This document shows positions 43,327 to 51,213 of a stretch of 64,000 nt of DNA, one piece after another. The notes below the pieces were generated by a model that did no database searches, was not told the DNA's origin, and saw only the letters and a list, made by a program, of their open reading frames with translations. A program made the translations under genes and the position numbers. The DNA is from Bacillota bacterium (GTDB lineage Bacteria > Bacillota > Desulfotomaculia > Desulfotomaculales > Desulfallaceae), in NCBI GenBank assembly GCA_023439185.1, contig JAEXOR010000027.1, positions 1-64,000 on the forward strand, in the 5' to 3' direction. Position 1 is the first letter of the stretch; every line of letters starts with the position of its first letter.

Positions 43327-43959
43327 TTGCCGAAAGAAGCCGTCAACATCAAGGGCACCAAGCAAGGGTTGGTGATCCTCTTTGACGCCGACCAGGGATT
43401 CGAGGACCTTAGGACCGGTTTACGATATAAAATGGAATCTTCCAAGGGTTTTTTTGCCGGAGCCCGGTTTACCCTTTACGGGGCGGGTAAACTGGCGCCG
43501 GTCCAAATTAACGAGCTGGAATCCATATGCGCGGAATATGGACTGGTCCCGGACCCGGACGTACAGTGGCCGCCGGGCAGGTCCAAACAGACCCGCAAAC
43601 TTGAACCGGCGGCACAAAAACGTGCCCTGCCCGGAGAACCCGCGCTGCTGGTGAAACGCACGCTGCGCTCGGGACAATCAATCACCCATCCGGGGCATAT
43701 CACCGTGCTGGGCGATATACATCCCGGGGCCGAAGTGGTCGCCGGGGGAAGCGTCCTGGTGATGGGAAACTGTTCCGGGTTCATCCAGGCGGGAGCGGGC
43801 GGCGACACTACGGCAAGCATCATGGCGCTGTCGATTTTCAGCGCCCGGCTCAGAATCGCCGACAAAACCCTCCTCGCGAAGGACGAACGGCCGCCCGGCA
43901 GCCCGGTAATCGCACGGATTAATAAAAACCAGATTGAAATAAGCGCGTATGAGCTGTGA
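43327..43959 (+). CDS. minC: Septum site-determining protein MinC
   Basis: Inhibits FtsZ ring formation at the wrong place. 210 residues: an N-terminal domain (VNIKGTKQGLVILFDADQGFEDL...), a linker, and the C-terminal beta-helix with RTLRSGQSITHPGHITVLGD, GAEVVAGGSVLVMGNCSG and AGAGGDTTASIMALSI, the MinD-binding face. The start is a TTG, with only a loose GGATGTGAT ribosome binding site. No minD or minE is nearby, which is unusual for minC. Confidence 0.9.
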   Translation: MPKEAVNIKGTKQGLVILFDADQGFEDLRTGLRYKMESSKGFFAGARFTLYGAGKLAPVQINELESICAEYGLVPDPDVQWPPGRSKQTRKLEPAAQKRALPGEPALLVKRTLRSGQSITHPGHITVLGDIHPGAEVVAGGSVLVMGNCSGFIQAGAGGDTTASIMALSIFSARLRIADKTLLAKDERPPGSPVIARINKNQIEISAYEL

Positions 43960-43961
43960 TT

Positions 43962-44498
43962 TTATTTATTATTAATTACCCGGTGAGCCGTCAATAGACC
44001 GGCGATGGTTTTGGCGTCCTTGATCTCTCCCCTGTCCACCATGGCCAGCGCTTCATCCAAAGGAATGCCGATCACATCTATGCATTCATCCTGATCCAGT
44101 TTTTGCTGGTAACGGGTTAAATCCCCCGCCAGAAACAGATGGATCATTTCCGTGCAAAACCCCGGTGAAACGTAAAAACTGGCCAACCGGCGCATGGTTC
44201 CGGGCCGGTATCCGGTTTCTTCTTCCAATTCGCGCCCGGCGCAGTCTTCGGGGCTCTCGCCCGGTTCCATCTTGCCGGCCGGGATTTCCAGCAGCGTTCC
44301 GCCTGTGGCATGGCGGAATTGCTTGATCAACAGCACCTTCCTGTCCGCGGTAACAGCCACCACGGCCGTGGCGTCGGATGATTCAACCACCTCTAAAGTG
44401 GCGGTATTGCCGTTGGGCATTACTACCCTGTCCCTGCGTACATCAACTACCCGGCCATGATAAACCTTTTCCGAGCCAATCGCCTTATTTTCAGACAT
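43962..44498 (-). CDS. nudF: Nudix hydrolase, ADP-ribose pyrophosphatase type
   Basis: 178 residues with a complete Nudix box: GKMEPGESPEDCAGRELEEETGYRPG (in parts; GX5EX7REUXEEXGU), and the NudF-like lead-in VYHGRVVDVRRDRVVMPNG and ATAVVAVTADRKVLLIKQFRHATGG. This group splits ADP-ribose to AMP and ribose phosphate. Its stop is two bases from the convergent minC stop, and it follows the DUF3786 gene by 20 bases. Confidence 0.92.
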   Translation of the reverse strand: MSENKAIGSEKVYHGRVVDVRRDRVVMPNGNTATLEVVESSDATAVVAVTADRKVLLIKQFRHATGGTLLEIPAGKMEPGESPEDCAGRELEEETGYRPGTMRRLASFYVSPGFCTEMIHLFLAGDLTRYQQKLDQDECIDVIGIPLDEALAMVDRGEIKDAKTIAGLLTAHRVINNK

Positions 44499-44518
44499 CC
44501 CTGATACTCCCCCGTTAT

Positions 44519-45136
44519 TTATAATCCGGCCACCCTTTTCATTTCCCAGATTGCCAGCCCCGGCAGCAGCGCGTAGTCTTCGGTATGCAGATGCGCCGGA
44601 GCCGAGGCGTCGAACAGGATATTTCCGTTGGCCGGGAATTCATCGTCGCCCTCCCATAGCACAAAAGTAATCGGGATCTTGGGCAGTACCGGCACCGTGA
44701 CCCCCACATCCCCGAGCTCTATTTTCCAGCCGCCCAGCTTTTCGGCGGCGTCAACCAGCGCGCCGGGATTGGCGCCGAATATGGATACCAGCGGCCTGAC
44801 TGCCCGGTTGGTAAAGGGCCCAATGTAGATGGAACCGCTGGGCAGCTCCTGGAAGGCAATTTTAACGCCCTCCACTTCCCGCGGGCTGCATTTGGTCAGG
44901 TAATGGAGCAGCACGATTTCATCCGCCGGCGGCACCGCCCCCGGCCCCGCAACCCGTTCAGCCCGGCCCGAGGGGTAATAAACCCGGTACTCCTGTCCTA
45001 AATAAGGCACCACGAAATATGCCCCGTCCCGGTTAAACACCACCCGGGCATTGGTTTTCACAGCCTGTGGATCAACCAGTGCAAATTCTTTGCCGGCCTT
45101 TTCCCGGGCCGGCTTCAAGTTTATCTGCGCCGCCAT
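44519..45136 (-). CDS. DUF3786 protein of unknown function
   Basis: 205 residues, no signal peptide, no membrane segment. It contains FVVPYLGQEYRVYYPSG, EIVLLHYLTKC and IPITFVLWEGDDEFP, which I recognise as the DUF3786 pattern found in anaerobes, often near corrinoid or iron-sulfur enzyme genes. No activity is known. It is divergent from the DUF2229/activase operon across a 190-base gap and is probably co-transcribed with the Nudix gene. Confidence 0.75.
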   Translation of the reverse strand: MAAQINLKPAREKAGKEFALVDPQAVKTNARVVFNRDGAYFVVPYLGQEYRVYYPSGRAERVAGPGAVPPADEIVLLHYLTKCSPREVEGVKIAFQELPSGSIYIGPFTNRAVRPLVSIFGANPGALVDAAEKLGGWKIELGDVGVTVPVLPKIPITFVLWEGDDEFPANGNILFDASAPAHLHTEDYALLPGLAIWEMKRVAGL

Positions 45137-45326
45137 GTCAACGAACCTCCCCTTGCATCGGCTTATAGTCTTTATATATTATACAATTCCCTCACTTGAA
45201 AAACATTTCCTTTCCTCTTCTACCGGCATTTTGTTGAAATATGCAAAAGGATTTTTTTTAAACAACAAGAATACATTATTATGCTTGGCATATATGGGTA
45301 ATAACCGGATCAGGAGGTACGGACAG

Positions 45327-46295
45327 GTGCGTATCGGTATACCTGAAGCTTTGTTCTTTTTTGTCTATTACCCCATGTGGAAAGTTTTCTTTGAGGAACT
45401 GGACGTCGAGGTAGTCACATCGGGTAAAACAACCAAAGAACTGGTCGATCTGGGAGTTCGTGAAGCTCTGGCTGACGCCTGCGTACCCGTCAAGCTTTTT
45501 TTCGGCCATGCCATAGCCTTGAAGGATAAGGTTGACCGGCTTTTTATACCGCGTATTGTCTGCATGAACGGCAAAACAGTATATTGTCCCAAGTTTTTGG
45601 GTCTGCCGGACATGGTCAGGCATGGGTTGCCGGATATGCCTCCGGTGATCGATGTGCGCATTGATACCCGGGATAAAAGGTTTGCCGCCATGAGGGCATT
45701 CATGGCCACCGGCGAAATGCTTAAAAAGTCGCCTCCGGCGGTGCTGGCGGCTTACGCTAAAGCAAGGGTCACCCAGATGAAATTTTATCAGCTGCTGCGC
45801 AACGGTTTTCAGCCCGCCGAGGCCATCGACATGGTGTTCGGCCGCATCAAGGCCAAACCGGCGCTGACCGGCGGGCAAATGACCTTCGCGCTGGTGGGTT
45901 ACCCGTACATTATCAATGATCCATATATCAGTGTGGATGTGGTTAACAAATTACGCCGGTTGGGTATTAACGTGCTTACGCCGGACAACCTGTCCCCGCT
46001 TTCCATCGCCATGCGGGGCTACGGTTCCGGCAAGCGGATCTTCTGGACATTCAGCGACAAGGTGCTGCGGGCCACCCGGTACTTTACGGACCGGAAAAAC
46101 ATCGACGGCATCATTCATCTTTCAGCTTTCGGCTGCGGACCGGATTCCATCGTGGACAGGTTCATTCATATGGAAAACAACCGCGGCATGCCCTTTATGA
46201 GCCTGACCATTGACGAGCACAGCGGCGAGGCGGGTATCGGCACACGCCTGGAAGCCTTTGTCGACATGGTAAAAAGAAAGAAACGAGGCGAATAA
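45327..46295 (+). CDS. DUF2229 / acyl-CoA dehydratase activase-related protein, subunit A
   Basis: 322 residues from a GTG with GGAGG nine bases before it (the frame is open further upstream, without a site). RIGIPEALFFFVYYPMWKVFFEEL matches the start of DUF2229, the domain that follows the ASKHA domains in large YjiL-like activases. Conserved cysteines occur in ADACVPVKLFFGH, RIVCMNG, VYCPKFLG and AFGCGPDS, possibly [4Fe-4S] ligands. In a related family they lie in HgdB-like dehydratases or double-cubane proteins. Gap to the next gene: two bases. Confidence 0.75.
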   Translation: MRIGIPEALFFFVYYPMWKVFFEELDVEVVTSGKTTKELVDLGVREALADACVPVKLFFGHAIALKDKVDRLFIPRIVCMNGKTVYCPKFLGLPDMVRHGLPDMPPVIDVRIDTRDKRFAAMRAFMATGEMLKKSPPAVLAAYAKARVTQMKFYQLLRNGFQPAEAIDMVFGRIKAKPALTGGQMTFALVGYPYIINDPYISVDVVNKLRRLGINVLTPDNLSPLSIAMRGYGSGKRIFWTFSDKVLRATRYFTDRKNIDGIIHLSAFGCGPDSIVDRFIHMENNRGMPFMSLTIDEHSGEAGIGTRLEAFVDMVKRKKRGE

Positions 46296-46297
46296 AT

Positions 46298-47395
46298 ATG
46301 CGCAAGGTTTCATTCCCGCATATGGGAGAATCCTACCGCGCTTTTAAGATGCTATTGACGGACCTGGGCAATGAAGTTGTCGTCCCCCCCCGCCCCAGCC
46401 GCCGGACACTTAACCTTGGGGTGCAATATTCACCCGAGTTTGCCTGTTTCCCCTTGAAAATAGTCATGGGCAATTACCTGGAAGTAATTGAAATGGGCGC
46501 CAATCTTCTGGTTACCTCCGGCGGGGTGGGGCCGTGCCGGGCCGGTTTATACGCGGAATTGCATAAAAAAACCCTGCACGAACTGGGACACCCGGTGGAA
46601 ATAATCGTATTCGAGCCCCCCAGGCTGCATCCGATTAACTTTATCCGCAATGTTAGGGCGCTGAACCGGGACCGGTTGTCCATCAAAGCCATCATTGAGT
46701 GCATTAAACGGGGCTGGCGCAAGCTGCAGGCCCTGGACAACCTGGAAAAATTGAGCCACCAAATCAGGCCCGAAGAGATTCAGCGGGGCGCCACCACCAG
46801 GATATATAGAAAAGTGCTGCACTGGATCGACAGCGCCTATACCACCAACGAGATCATTGAGGCCGAAGTCGCCGCCATGGAGGAAATGAAAAAAATACCC
46901 CGGGACCCCGAAAGACTGATTCTGAATCTGGGTATCGTGGGTGAAATATATGTGCTCCTTGAACCGGCCAGCAATCTGGAAATCGAGGAAGTCCTCGGCA
47001 ACCTGGGGGTCAGGGTGGAGCGCTCCATGTTCCTCACCGGCTGGACCCGGGACAATACCTGGAAGGAAACCACCGAGGGCATGACCGTGAAAGACGCCGC
47101 CCAACCTTACCTGCCGGAATTAATCGGCGGACACGGCCGGGATTCCATCGGACACACCATCCTTTACGCCAAGCGCGGCTTTGACGGGGTAATCCAGTTG
47201 GCGCCCTTCACCTGTATTCCGGAGATAGTGGCCCGCACCATCCTGACCAGGGTCAGCCACGATTATAATATCCCCGTGCTGACGTTCTTCCTGGACGAGC
47301 AGACGGGCAAGGCCGGAATGGTAACCCGGCTGGAGGCGTTTGTGGACCTGATGCGCATGAAAAAAATGCAAGCCGCGAAGTTAAAACCTGCTTAA
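46298..47395 (+). CDS. DUF2229 / acyl-CoA dehydratase activase-related protein, subunit B
   Basis: 365 residues, a second relative of the same superfamily. It begins MRKVSFPHMGESYRAFKMLL and has cysteines in PEFACFPLKIVMGNYLE, VGPCRAGLYAE and LAPFTCIPEIVAR, and a DEQTGKAGMVTRLEAFVD segment mirrored by DEHSGEAGIGTRLEAFVD in subunit A, so the two proteins share a C-terminal fold. Together they look like one DUF2229-type unit divided over two genes. The function is unknown; by analogy it accepts electrons from the activase. Confidence 0.75.
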   Translation: MRKVSFPHMGESYRAFKMLLTDLGNEVVVPPRPSRRTLNLGVQYSPEFACFPLKIVMGNYLEVIEMGANLLVTSGGVGPCRAGLYAELHKKTLHELGHPVEIIVFEPPRLHPINFIRNVRALNRDRLSIKAIIECIKRGWRKLQALDNLEKLSHQIRPEEIQRGATTRIYRKVLHWIDSAYTTNEIIEAEVAAMEEMKKIPRDPERLILNLGIVGEIYVLLEPASNLEIEEVLGNLGVRVERSMFLTGWTRDNTWKETTEGMTVKDAAQPYLPELIGGHGRDSIGHTILYAKRGFDGVIQLAPFTCIPEIVARTILTRVSHDYNIPVLTFFLDEQTGKAGMVTRLEAFVDLMRMKKMQAAKLKPA

Positions 47396-47438
47396 TTAAC
47401 GACAATTAAGCCATTCATCGCAAGGATGTGAGTTTAGC

Positions 47439-48416
47439 TTGAAAGCCTATCTTGGCATTGATGTTGGATCAGTCAGTACCAATATAGCCGTGCAAGACGA
47501 GGCCGGCGGGATTATTGCCGGCCTCTACTTGCGAACCCAGGGCCGGCCGGTGGAAACCATCCAGGCCGGTTTGAGGGAAGCACAGCAACTCCTGCCGGCG
47601 GACGTGGAAATCTGCGGAGTGGGTACGACGGGAAGCGGTCGCTATCTGGCGGGGGTAATTGTCGGCGCCGACGTGGTGAAAAACGAAATTACCGCCCATG
47701 CCGTGGCGGCGTCATATTACGTGCCCGGCGTCAAGACCGTGCTGGAAATCGGCGGCCAGGACTCGAAAATCATTATTATCCGGGACAGCATTGTCACCGA
47801 CTTCGCCATGAATACCGTCTGCGCCGCCGGAACCGGTTCTTTTCTGGACCAACAGGCATCCCGTCTGGGCATTCCCATCACCCAGTTCGGCGCCCTGGCG
47901 CTACAGTCTGCCAACCCGGTCCGCATCGCCGGGCGGTGCACCGTCTTCGCGGAATCGGACATGATTCACAAACAGCAAATGGGCCACTCGCTGAAGGACA
48001 TCGTTAACGGGCTTTGCGAAGCCCTGGTGCGAAACTACCTGAACAACGTGGGCAAGGGGAAGGAATTGCTGGCGCCGGTGATCTTCCAGGGCGGCGTGGC
48101 CGCGAACGCGGGCATTAAAGCCGCCTTTGAGCGGGCTCTGAACATGGAAATCGCGGTGACGCCGCATCACGATATCATCGGCGCCATCGGCGCCGCATTG
48201 TTGGCCCGGGAGGAATTGGACATAATAAAGAAACCGACCGGTTTCAAGGGCTTTTCCATTACCGGTCTCTCTTACCGCACCGGCAGTTTTGAATGCGACG
48301 GCTGTCCCAACGCCTGTGAAATAGCTGAAATCTACGAAGAAGACCGGGTTATCGGGCGCTGGGGGGCACGGTGCCCCCGGTGGGATATCGTGGAGGAAAA
48401 CGATGACCGAACATGA
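47439..48416 (+). CDS. ATP-dependent activase (HgdC/BadF family, ASKHA fold, [4Fe-4S])
   Basis: 325 residues. It begins YLGIDVGSVSTNIAVQDEAGG, has GVGTTGSGR, LEIGGQDSKIIII, and two bridging cluster ligands in NTVCAAGTGSF and AGRCTVFAESDMIHKQQ, followed by VIFQGGVAANAGIKAAFE. This is the pattern of the homodimeric activators of 2-hydroxyacyl-CoA dehydratases, which use ATP to push an electron to very low potential. The C-terminus has extra cysteines (CDGCPNACE and ARCP). Starts with TTG after AAGGATGTGAG. The third gene of the set; its partner is probably the pair upstream. Confidence 0.85.
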   Translation: MKAYLGIDVGSVSTNIAVQDEAGGIIAGLYLRTQGRPVETIQAGLREAQQLLPADVEICGVGTTGSGRYLAGVIVGADVVKNEITAHAVAASYYVPGVKTVLEIGGQDSKIIIIRDSIVTDFAMNTVCAAGTGSFLDQQASRLGIPITQFGALALQSANPVRIAGRCTVFAESDMIHKQQMGHSLKDIVNGLCEALVRNYLNNVGKGKELLAPVIFQGGVAANAGIKAAFERALNMEIAVTPHHDIIGAIGAALLAREELDIIKKPTGFKGFSITGLSYRTGSFECDGCPNACEIAEIYEEDRVIGRWGARCPRWDIVEENDDRT

Positions 48417-48612
48417 TCTCACGATCCTGGCCGCTTTCGCCAACATTGTCATTTTAGCCGTAATGCTTGGCTCGGGGACCTGGGTGGCATTTGACGCCCG
48501 CAAAAGGGGGCGTCCGGTCACGGAAATAATCGCCTGGTTTTTTTTCGCCACCATGTTTATTTTGGTGGGACCCCTGGTTTATGTCTATTTCAGAAAGAAT
48601 TTTTATCAATAA
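48403..48612 (+). CDS. Small two-helix membrane protein, unknown
   Basis: 69 residues. There are two hydrophobic helices (about 8-27 and 42-62) joined by a short basic loop (DARKRGRPV). It overlaps the end of the activase gene by 14 bases in another frame and has GGA ahead of its ATG, so it is translated from the same mRNA. I do not recognise a family beyond general resemblance to small cardiolipin-synthase N-terminus-like or holin-sized membrane proteins. A link to the activase is inferred from the overlap only. Confidence 0.6.
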   Translation: MTEHDLTILAAFANIVILAVMLGSGTWVAFDARKRGRPVTEIIAWFFFATMFILVGPLVYVYFRKNFYQ

Positions 48613-48633
48613 CCGCCGGTCCCCCGGCGGTTA
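48610..48633 (+). terminator. Terminator-like hairpin after the activase operon
   Basis: TAACCGCCGG and CCGGCGGTTA form a 10-bp perfect stem with a TCCC loop, beginning inside the stop codon of the small membrane protein gene. AAAAAATTTT follows, a weak T-run. Confidence 0.7.
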
Positions 48634-48900
48634 AAAAATTTTGAGACTTAACCAATAAGTTTATCAGGATTGGAAGCATAAGTTTGCCTTGGGTACTTTA
48701 TATAAGAAGTTAGGTAAAAAGAGATGCCTGTAAAACTACTCATTATCTTATAATGAATTGGATTTGCCTGCTGCGCATATATGGCGGCAGAGATAGTTGC
48801 GACGCGGCAAAACTGCTCAAAATTTCAAACTTAGGGACAATAATGATGAGTTTTTGCCTCATGACTCTCTAACAAGCTGAATTTATTGGTTTATGCGCCC
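48634..48900. other. AT-rich non-coding stretch at the left edge of the island
   Basis: There is no convincing gene. AACCAATAAGTTT (48650-48662) and AATTTATTGGTTT (48880-48892) are near-perfect inverted copies at its two ends. A second imperfect inverted pair lies inside (around 48729-48750 and 48838-48860). It may be a small remnant of a mobile element or the scar of an insertion. Confidence 0.4.
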
Positions 48901-49341
48901 TTACCGTCGTTCAATCCGCCCACTTTTTTGGTCAAGTATATTTACAGTGCTGTTTATTGTGTTATCAAAATTTTTCTTTATTTCGCATTCCCATAAAACT
49001 AATACTGTCCAACCTTCGTGCATTAAACTCTCAATATGTTCTCTATCTCGTTCTTTGGTTCTTATTAATTTAGGTTCCCAATATTCTTTACGCGATTGGG
49101 ATATATGAGAATATCGGCATCCAACTTCATGTCCGTGCCAGAAACATCCATGTATAAATATTGCAATTTTCTTTCTAGTGAATACAATATCGGGCTTTCC
49201 ATACAGTTCTTTATAATTGACTCGAAATCGGTAACCCAAAGAATGCAGCTTTCTACGCACCAACAGTTCAATGCTTGTGTCTTTACCTTTAATATGTGAC
49301 ATTATTTCACTGCGGCGTTCTTTAGAAACAGTATCAGGCAT
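48901..49341 (-). CDS. vsr: Very short patch repair endonuclease Vsr
   Basis: 146 residues. It nicks DNA beside T:G mismatches that arise when 5-methylcytosine loses its amino group. MPDTVSKERRSEIMSHIKGKDT is the typical start, and GKPDIVF (Asp51), FIHGCFWHGHEVGC (His64, His69 and the zinc cysteines) and a VLVLWECEI tail are all canonical and at the same positions as in E. coli Vsr. vsr genes travel with cytosine methyltransferases, and one is encoded three genes upstream. It lies 77 bases after the DUF262 gene. AT-rich like the rest of the island. Confidence 0.92.
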   Translation of the reverse strand: MPDTVSKERRSEIMSHIKGKDTSIELLVRRKLHSLGYRFRVNYKELYGKPDIVFTRKKIAIFIHGCFWHGHEVGCRYSHISQSRKEYWEPKLIRTKERDREHIESLMHEGWTVLVLWECEIKKNFDNTINSTVNILDQKSGRIERR

Positions 49342-49418
49342 ATCACATCACCATAGGTTTCATATTGCAATCCAGAAATTAGCCATGTAGTTTTCTTCCT
49401 TGACAGAGCAGTTTTTTC

Positions 49419-50582
49419 CTATTCATCATCCGGATCTTCTTCTGCTATTACAGCTGCTTCTACAGCAATTAGCTTTTCTCTCAATGTTTCCTGTGCATCT
49501 ATTTGTTCAGGTGAAATTTCATACAAAAACGATTTTAATACAGTAAATCGTATCATGCGGTTTGTGTGTTTGTTTAGTCCTTCGGAAGATGCAAGTTTAT
49601 ATTTCTTCAGCAAATCAAACAAGAACTTCTCGTTTTGAGTAGAGCCGTCAGGCAGTTCAAACTCATTACTAAATTTTTCATATAATGAGATGAATGATTT
49701 AAATCTCAACAAGTGATTTTCATCTAAAGATCTTTCCTCTCGTATGGAATAAAAAACAAGTGAAAATAGCGTATACAGCTGTGCTTTTCGTTGCAAGAAT
49801 TTTTTTGTATCATCCTCTATAAAGTTATCCGCAATGTTAATTGCACTGATAATCATCTCTTTATCTTTTTCCGCAGAAGCATAATTTTCTTTTAGTTCCT
49901 CATATGCCTGATTTAGTGCTTTTTGATCAGTTTGATCAATTATGCCATTTCTATATAAAAGAATGATAGTAGCGCAAAACTCAACATCCTTCATTCTCTT
50001 TATATTTGTAGTATTAAACAACCTATGTTTTTCCCAAAATTCATTTTCAGATAACTCGCGAGCCAGTACCGCAAATTCACCATGCATACTGTTACGACGC
50101 TCTTGATCATTGAGATTATAATCGGTCAGATTTAATCGTCTGAACATCCTAACGATGTCGTCCCGTGAAGCAGCAGGATCAATTTCAATTATCATGAATT
50201 GATAATTCCATATGGTTTTTTTTTCTTCAGGTGCGAGCTGAGAAAAAGCTTTATTTGCCCATTTCTCCTTTGCTTCTTGCTCCAATAGATGAGCTTCTTT
50301 TAGCCTAAATTTCCCATCAATAAAATCAATGATAGCATTTATGCGTTGCTGCCCGTCTACGATGTGCGTTATAGACTTTCCTGTTTCTGGATCAGTGGAT
50401 GCTTTCCAAAAAAATAATTCAGGAATGACCAAATTTAGTAGCACGGTCTCGACAAGTCTTATTCTATCGCGTTCACCCCAAACCGATCTTCTTTGATATG
50501 TGCTGTCAATGATTAAGGAACCTTCGTTAAACATGGTATGTAAATTCTTGACATCACGATTGTTGCTTTTGAATGTAAACAT
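49419..50582 (-). CDS. DUF262 (GmrS/ParB-like) protein, stand-alone
   Basis: 387 residues. The DUF262 marks are TYQRRSVWGERDRIRLVETVLL and HIVDGQQRINAIIDFI (DGQQR at 76-80), followed by FRRLNLTDYNLNDQERRNS. In GmrSD and SspE this domain uses NTP and is joined to a DUF1524 nuclease domain with an HNH-like centre. I see no such centre in the C-terminal half, which is helical, nor in a neighbouring gene. GGAGG before the ATG and a one-base gap to the nucleotidyltransferase gene show coupling. Probably a defence effector or sensor; the activity is inferred. Confidence 0.8.
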   Translation of the reverse strand: MFTFKSNNRDVKNLHTMFNEGSLIIDSTYQRRSVWGERDRIRLVETVLLNLVIPELFFWKASTDPETGKSITHIVDGQQRINAIIDFIDGKFRLKEAHLLEQEAKEKWANKAFSQLAPEEKKTIWNYQFMIIEIDPAASRDDIVRMFRRLNLTDYNLNDQERRNSMHGEFAVLARELSENEFWEKHRLFNTTNIKRMKDVEFCATIILLYRNGIIDQTDQKALNQAYEELKENYASAEKDKEMIISAINIADNFIEDDTKKFLQRKAQLYTLFSLVFYSIREERSLDENHLLRFKSFISLYEKFSNEFELPDGSTQNEKFLFDLLKKYKLASSEGLNKHTNRMIRFTVLKSFLYEISPEQIDAQETLREKLIAVEAAVIAEEDPDDE

Positions 50583-50583
50583 A

Positions 50584-51201
50584 TCATTGTTCCTCCAAAT
50601 ACTTTTTTAATTTATTCAGACCACTGATTTGATATTGTTCGAGATCTTCCCATGAACGGTAAACCCTATATGTAATCGGATGAATAATATTAAGTTCATC
50701 CTGTAGTGTTCTCGTTATTGGAGAAAACATATCTATCCATTCTTGACCTATACCCTTTATTGCTGTAATGTCTTTCTCGTTAATATACCCTTGAAATATT
50801 GTTGATGTGACTTGGTTATAACTTGCTATAAATTGGGTTTTATAGCATGCCCTAAGTTTTTGCCAGAACATATTAAATAAGGAATCAGAAATAATTGCAA
50901 CATCAATATCAGAAGAAGGTGTTCCAGGCTTTTCTTCGTGGAAAGGTCTAAAAGGTTTGCGTGGCGAAAGACTGTATCCTACTTTAGCACTTCCAACAAT
51001 ATGAGCACTATGGAAACTAACCGACAATTTTTCTGAAACTATTTCTTTAAAATGATCTAAGGTTTCAAGCATAGTTGCATCATTAAATTCCATATAGGTT
51101 GAGAAATACCAATTCATTGTTTTGACGATATACTTAATATAAAATTGTTTTTCATCCAATTCAGCTAGCTCTTGTTTCATTACATCAATATTGAACATCA
51201 T
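50584..51201 (-). CDS. Nucleotidyltransferase-fold protein, unknown substrate
   Basis: 205 residues from the ATG at 51201, eight bases after GAGG. It has the pol-beta type pattern: GS at 70-71 (HIVGSAKVGYS) and a DxD metal site at 98 and 100 (SDIDVAIIS), but the spacing between them is about 26 residues, roughly twice that of minimal nucleotidyltransferases, the extra part being Pro- and basic-rich. Upstream residues form helices. No third acidic residue could be placed safely. It is translationally coupled between the methyltransferase and DUF262 genes, so it is probably part of the same system. Confidence 0.6.
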   Translation of the reverse strand: MMFNIDVMKQELAELDEKQFYIKYIVKTMNWYFSTYMEFNDATMLETLDHFKEIVSEKLSVSFHSAHIVGSAKVGYSLSPRKPFRPFHEEKPGTPSSDIDVAIISDSLFNMFWQKLRACYKTQFIASYNQVTSTIFQGYINEKDITAIKGIGQEWIDMFSPITRTLQDELNIIHPITYRVYRSWEDLEQYQISGLNKLKKYLEEQ

Positions 51202-51213
51202 ATACAGCACCTC

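Noticed and set aside
48641..48900. Remaining 3' part of the PIN toxin gene on the other side of the island
   Set aside because: No frame in this stretch resembles the C-terminal half of a PIN domain; only a 38-codon frame without likeness was seen.
48901..49341. Vsr as the restriction nuclease of the defence cassette
   Set aside because: All repair residues of true Vsr are present at canonical places, so mismatch repair of deaminated methylcytosine is the simpler reading.
49419..50582. DUF1524-type (HNH) nuclease domain fused to DUF262
   Set aside because: I looked for the His-centred nuclease motif in the C-terminal half and found none; the region looks helical and lacks the expected His/Asn pattern.
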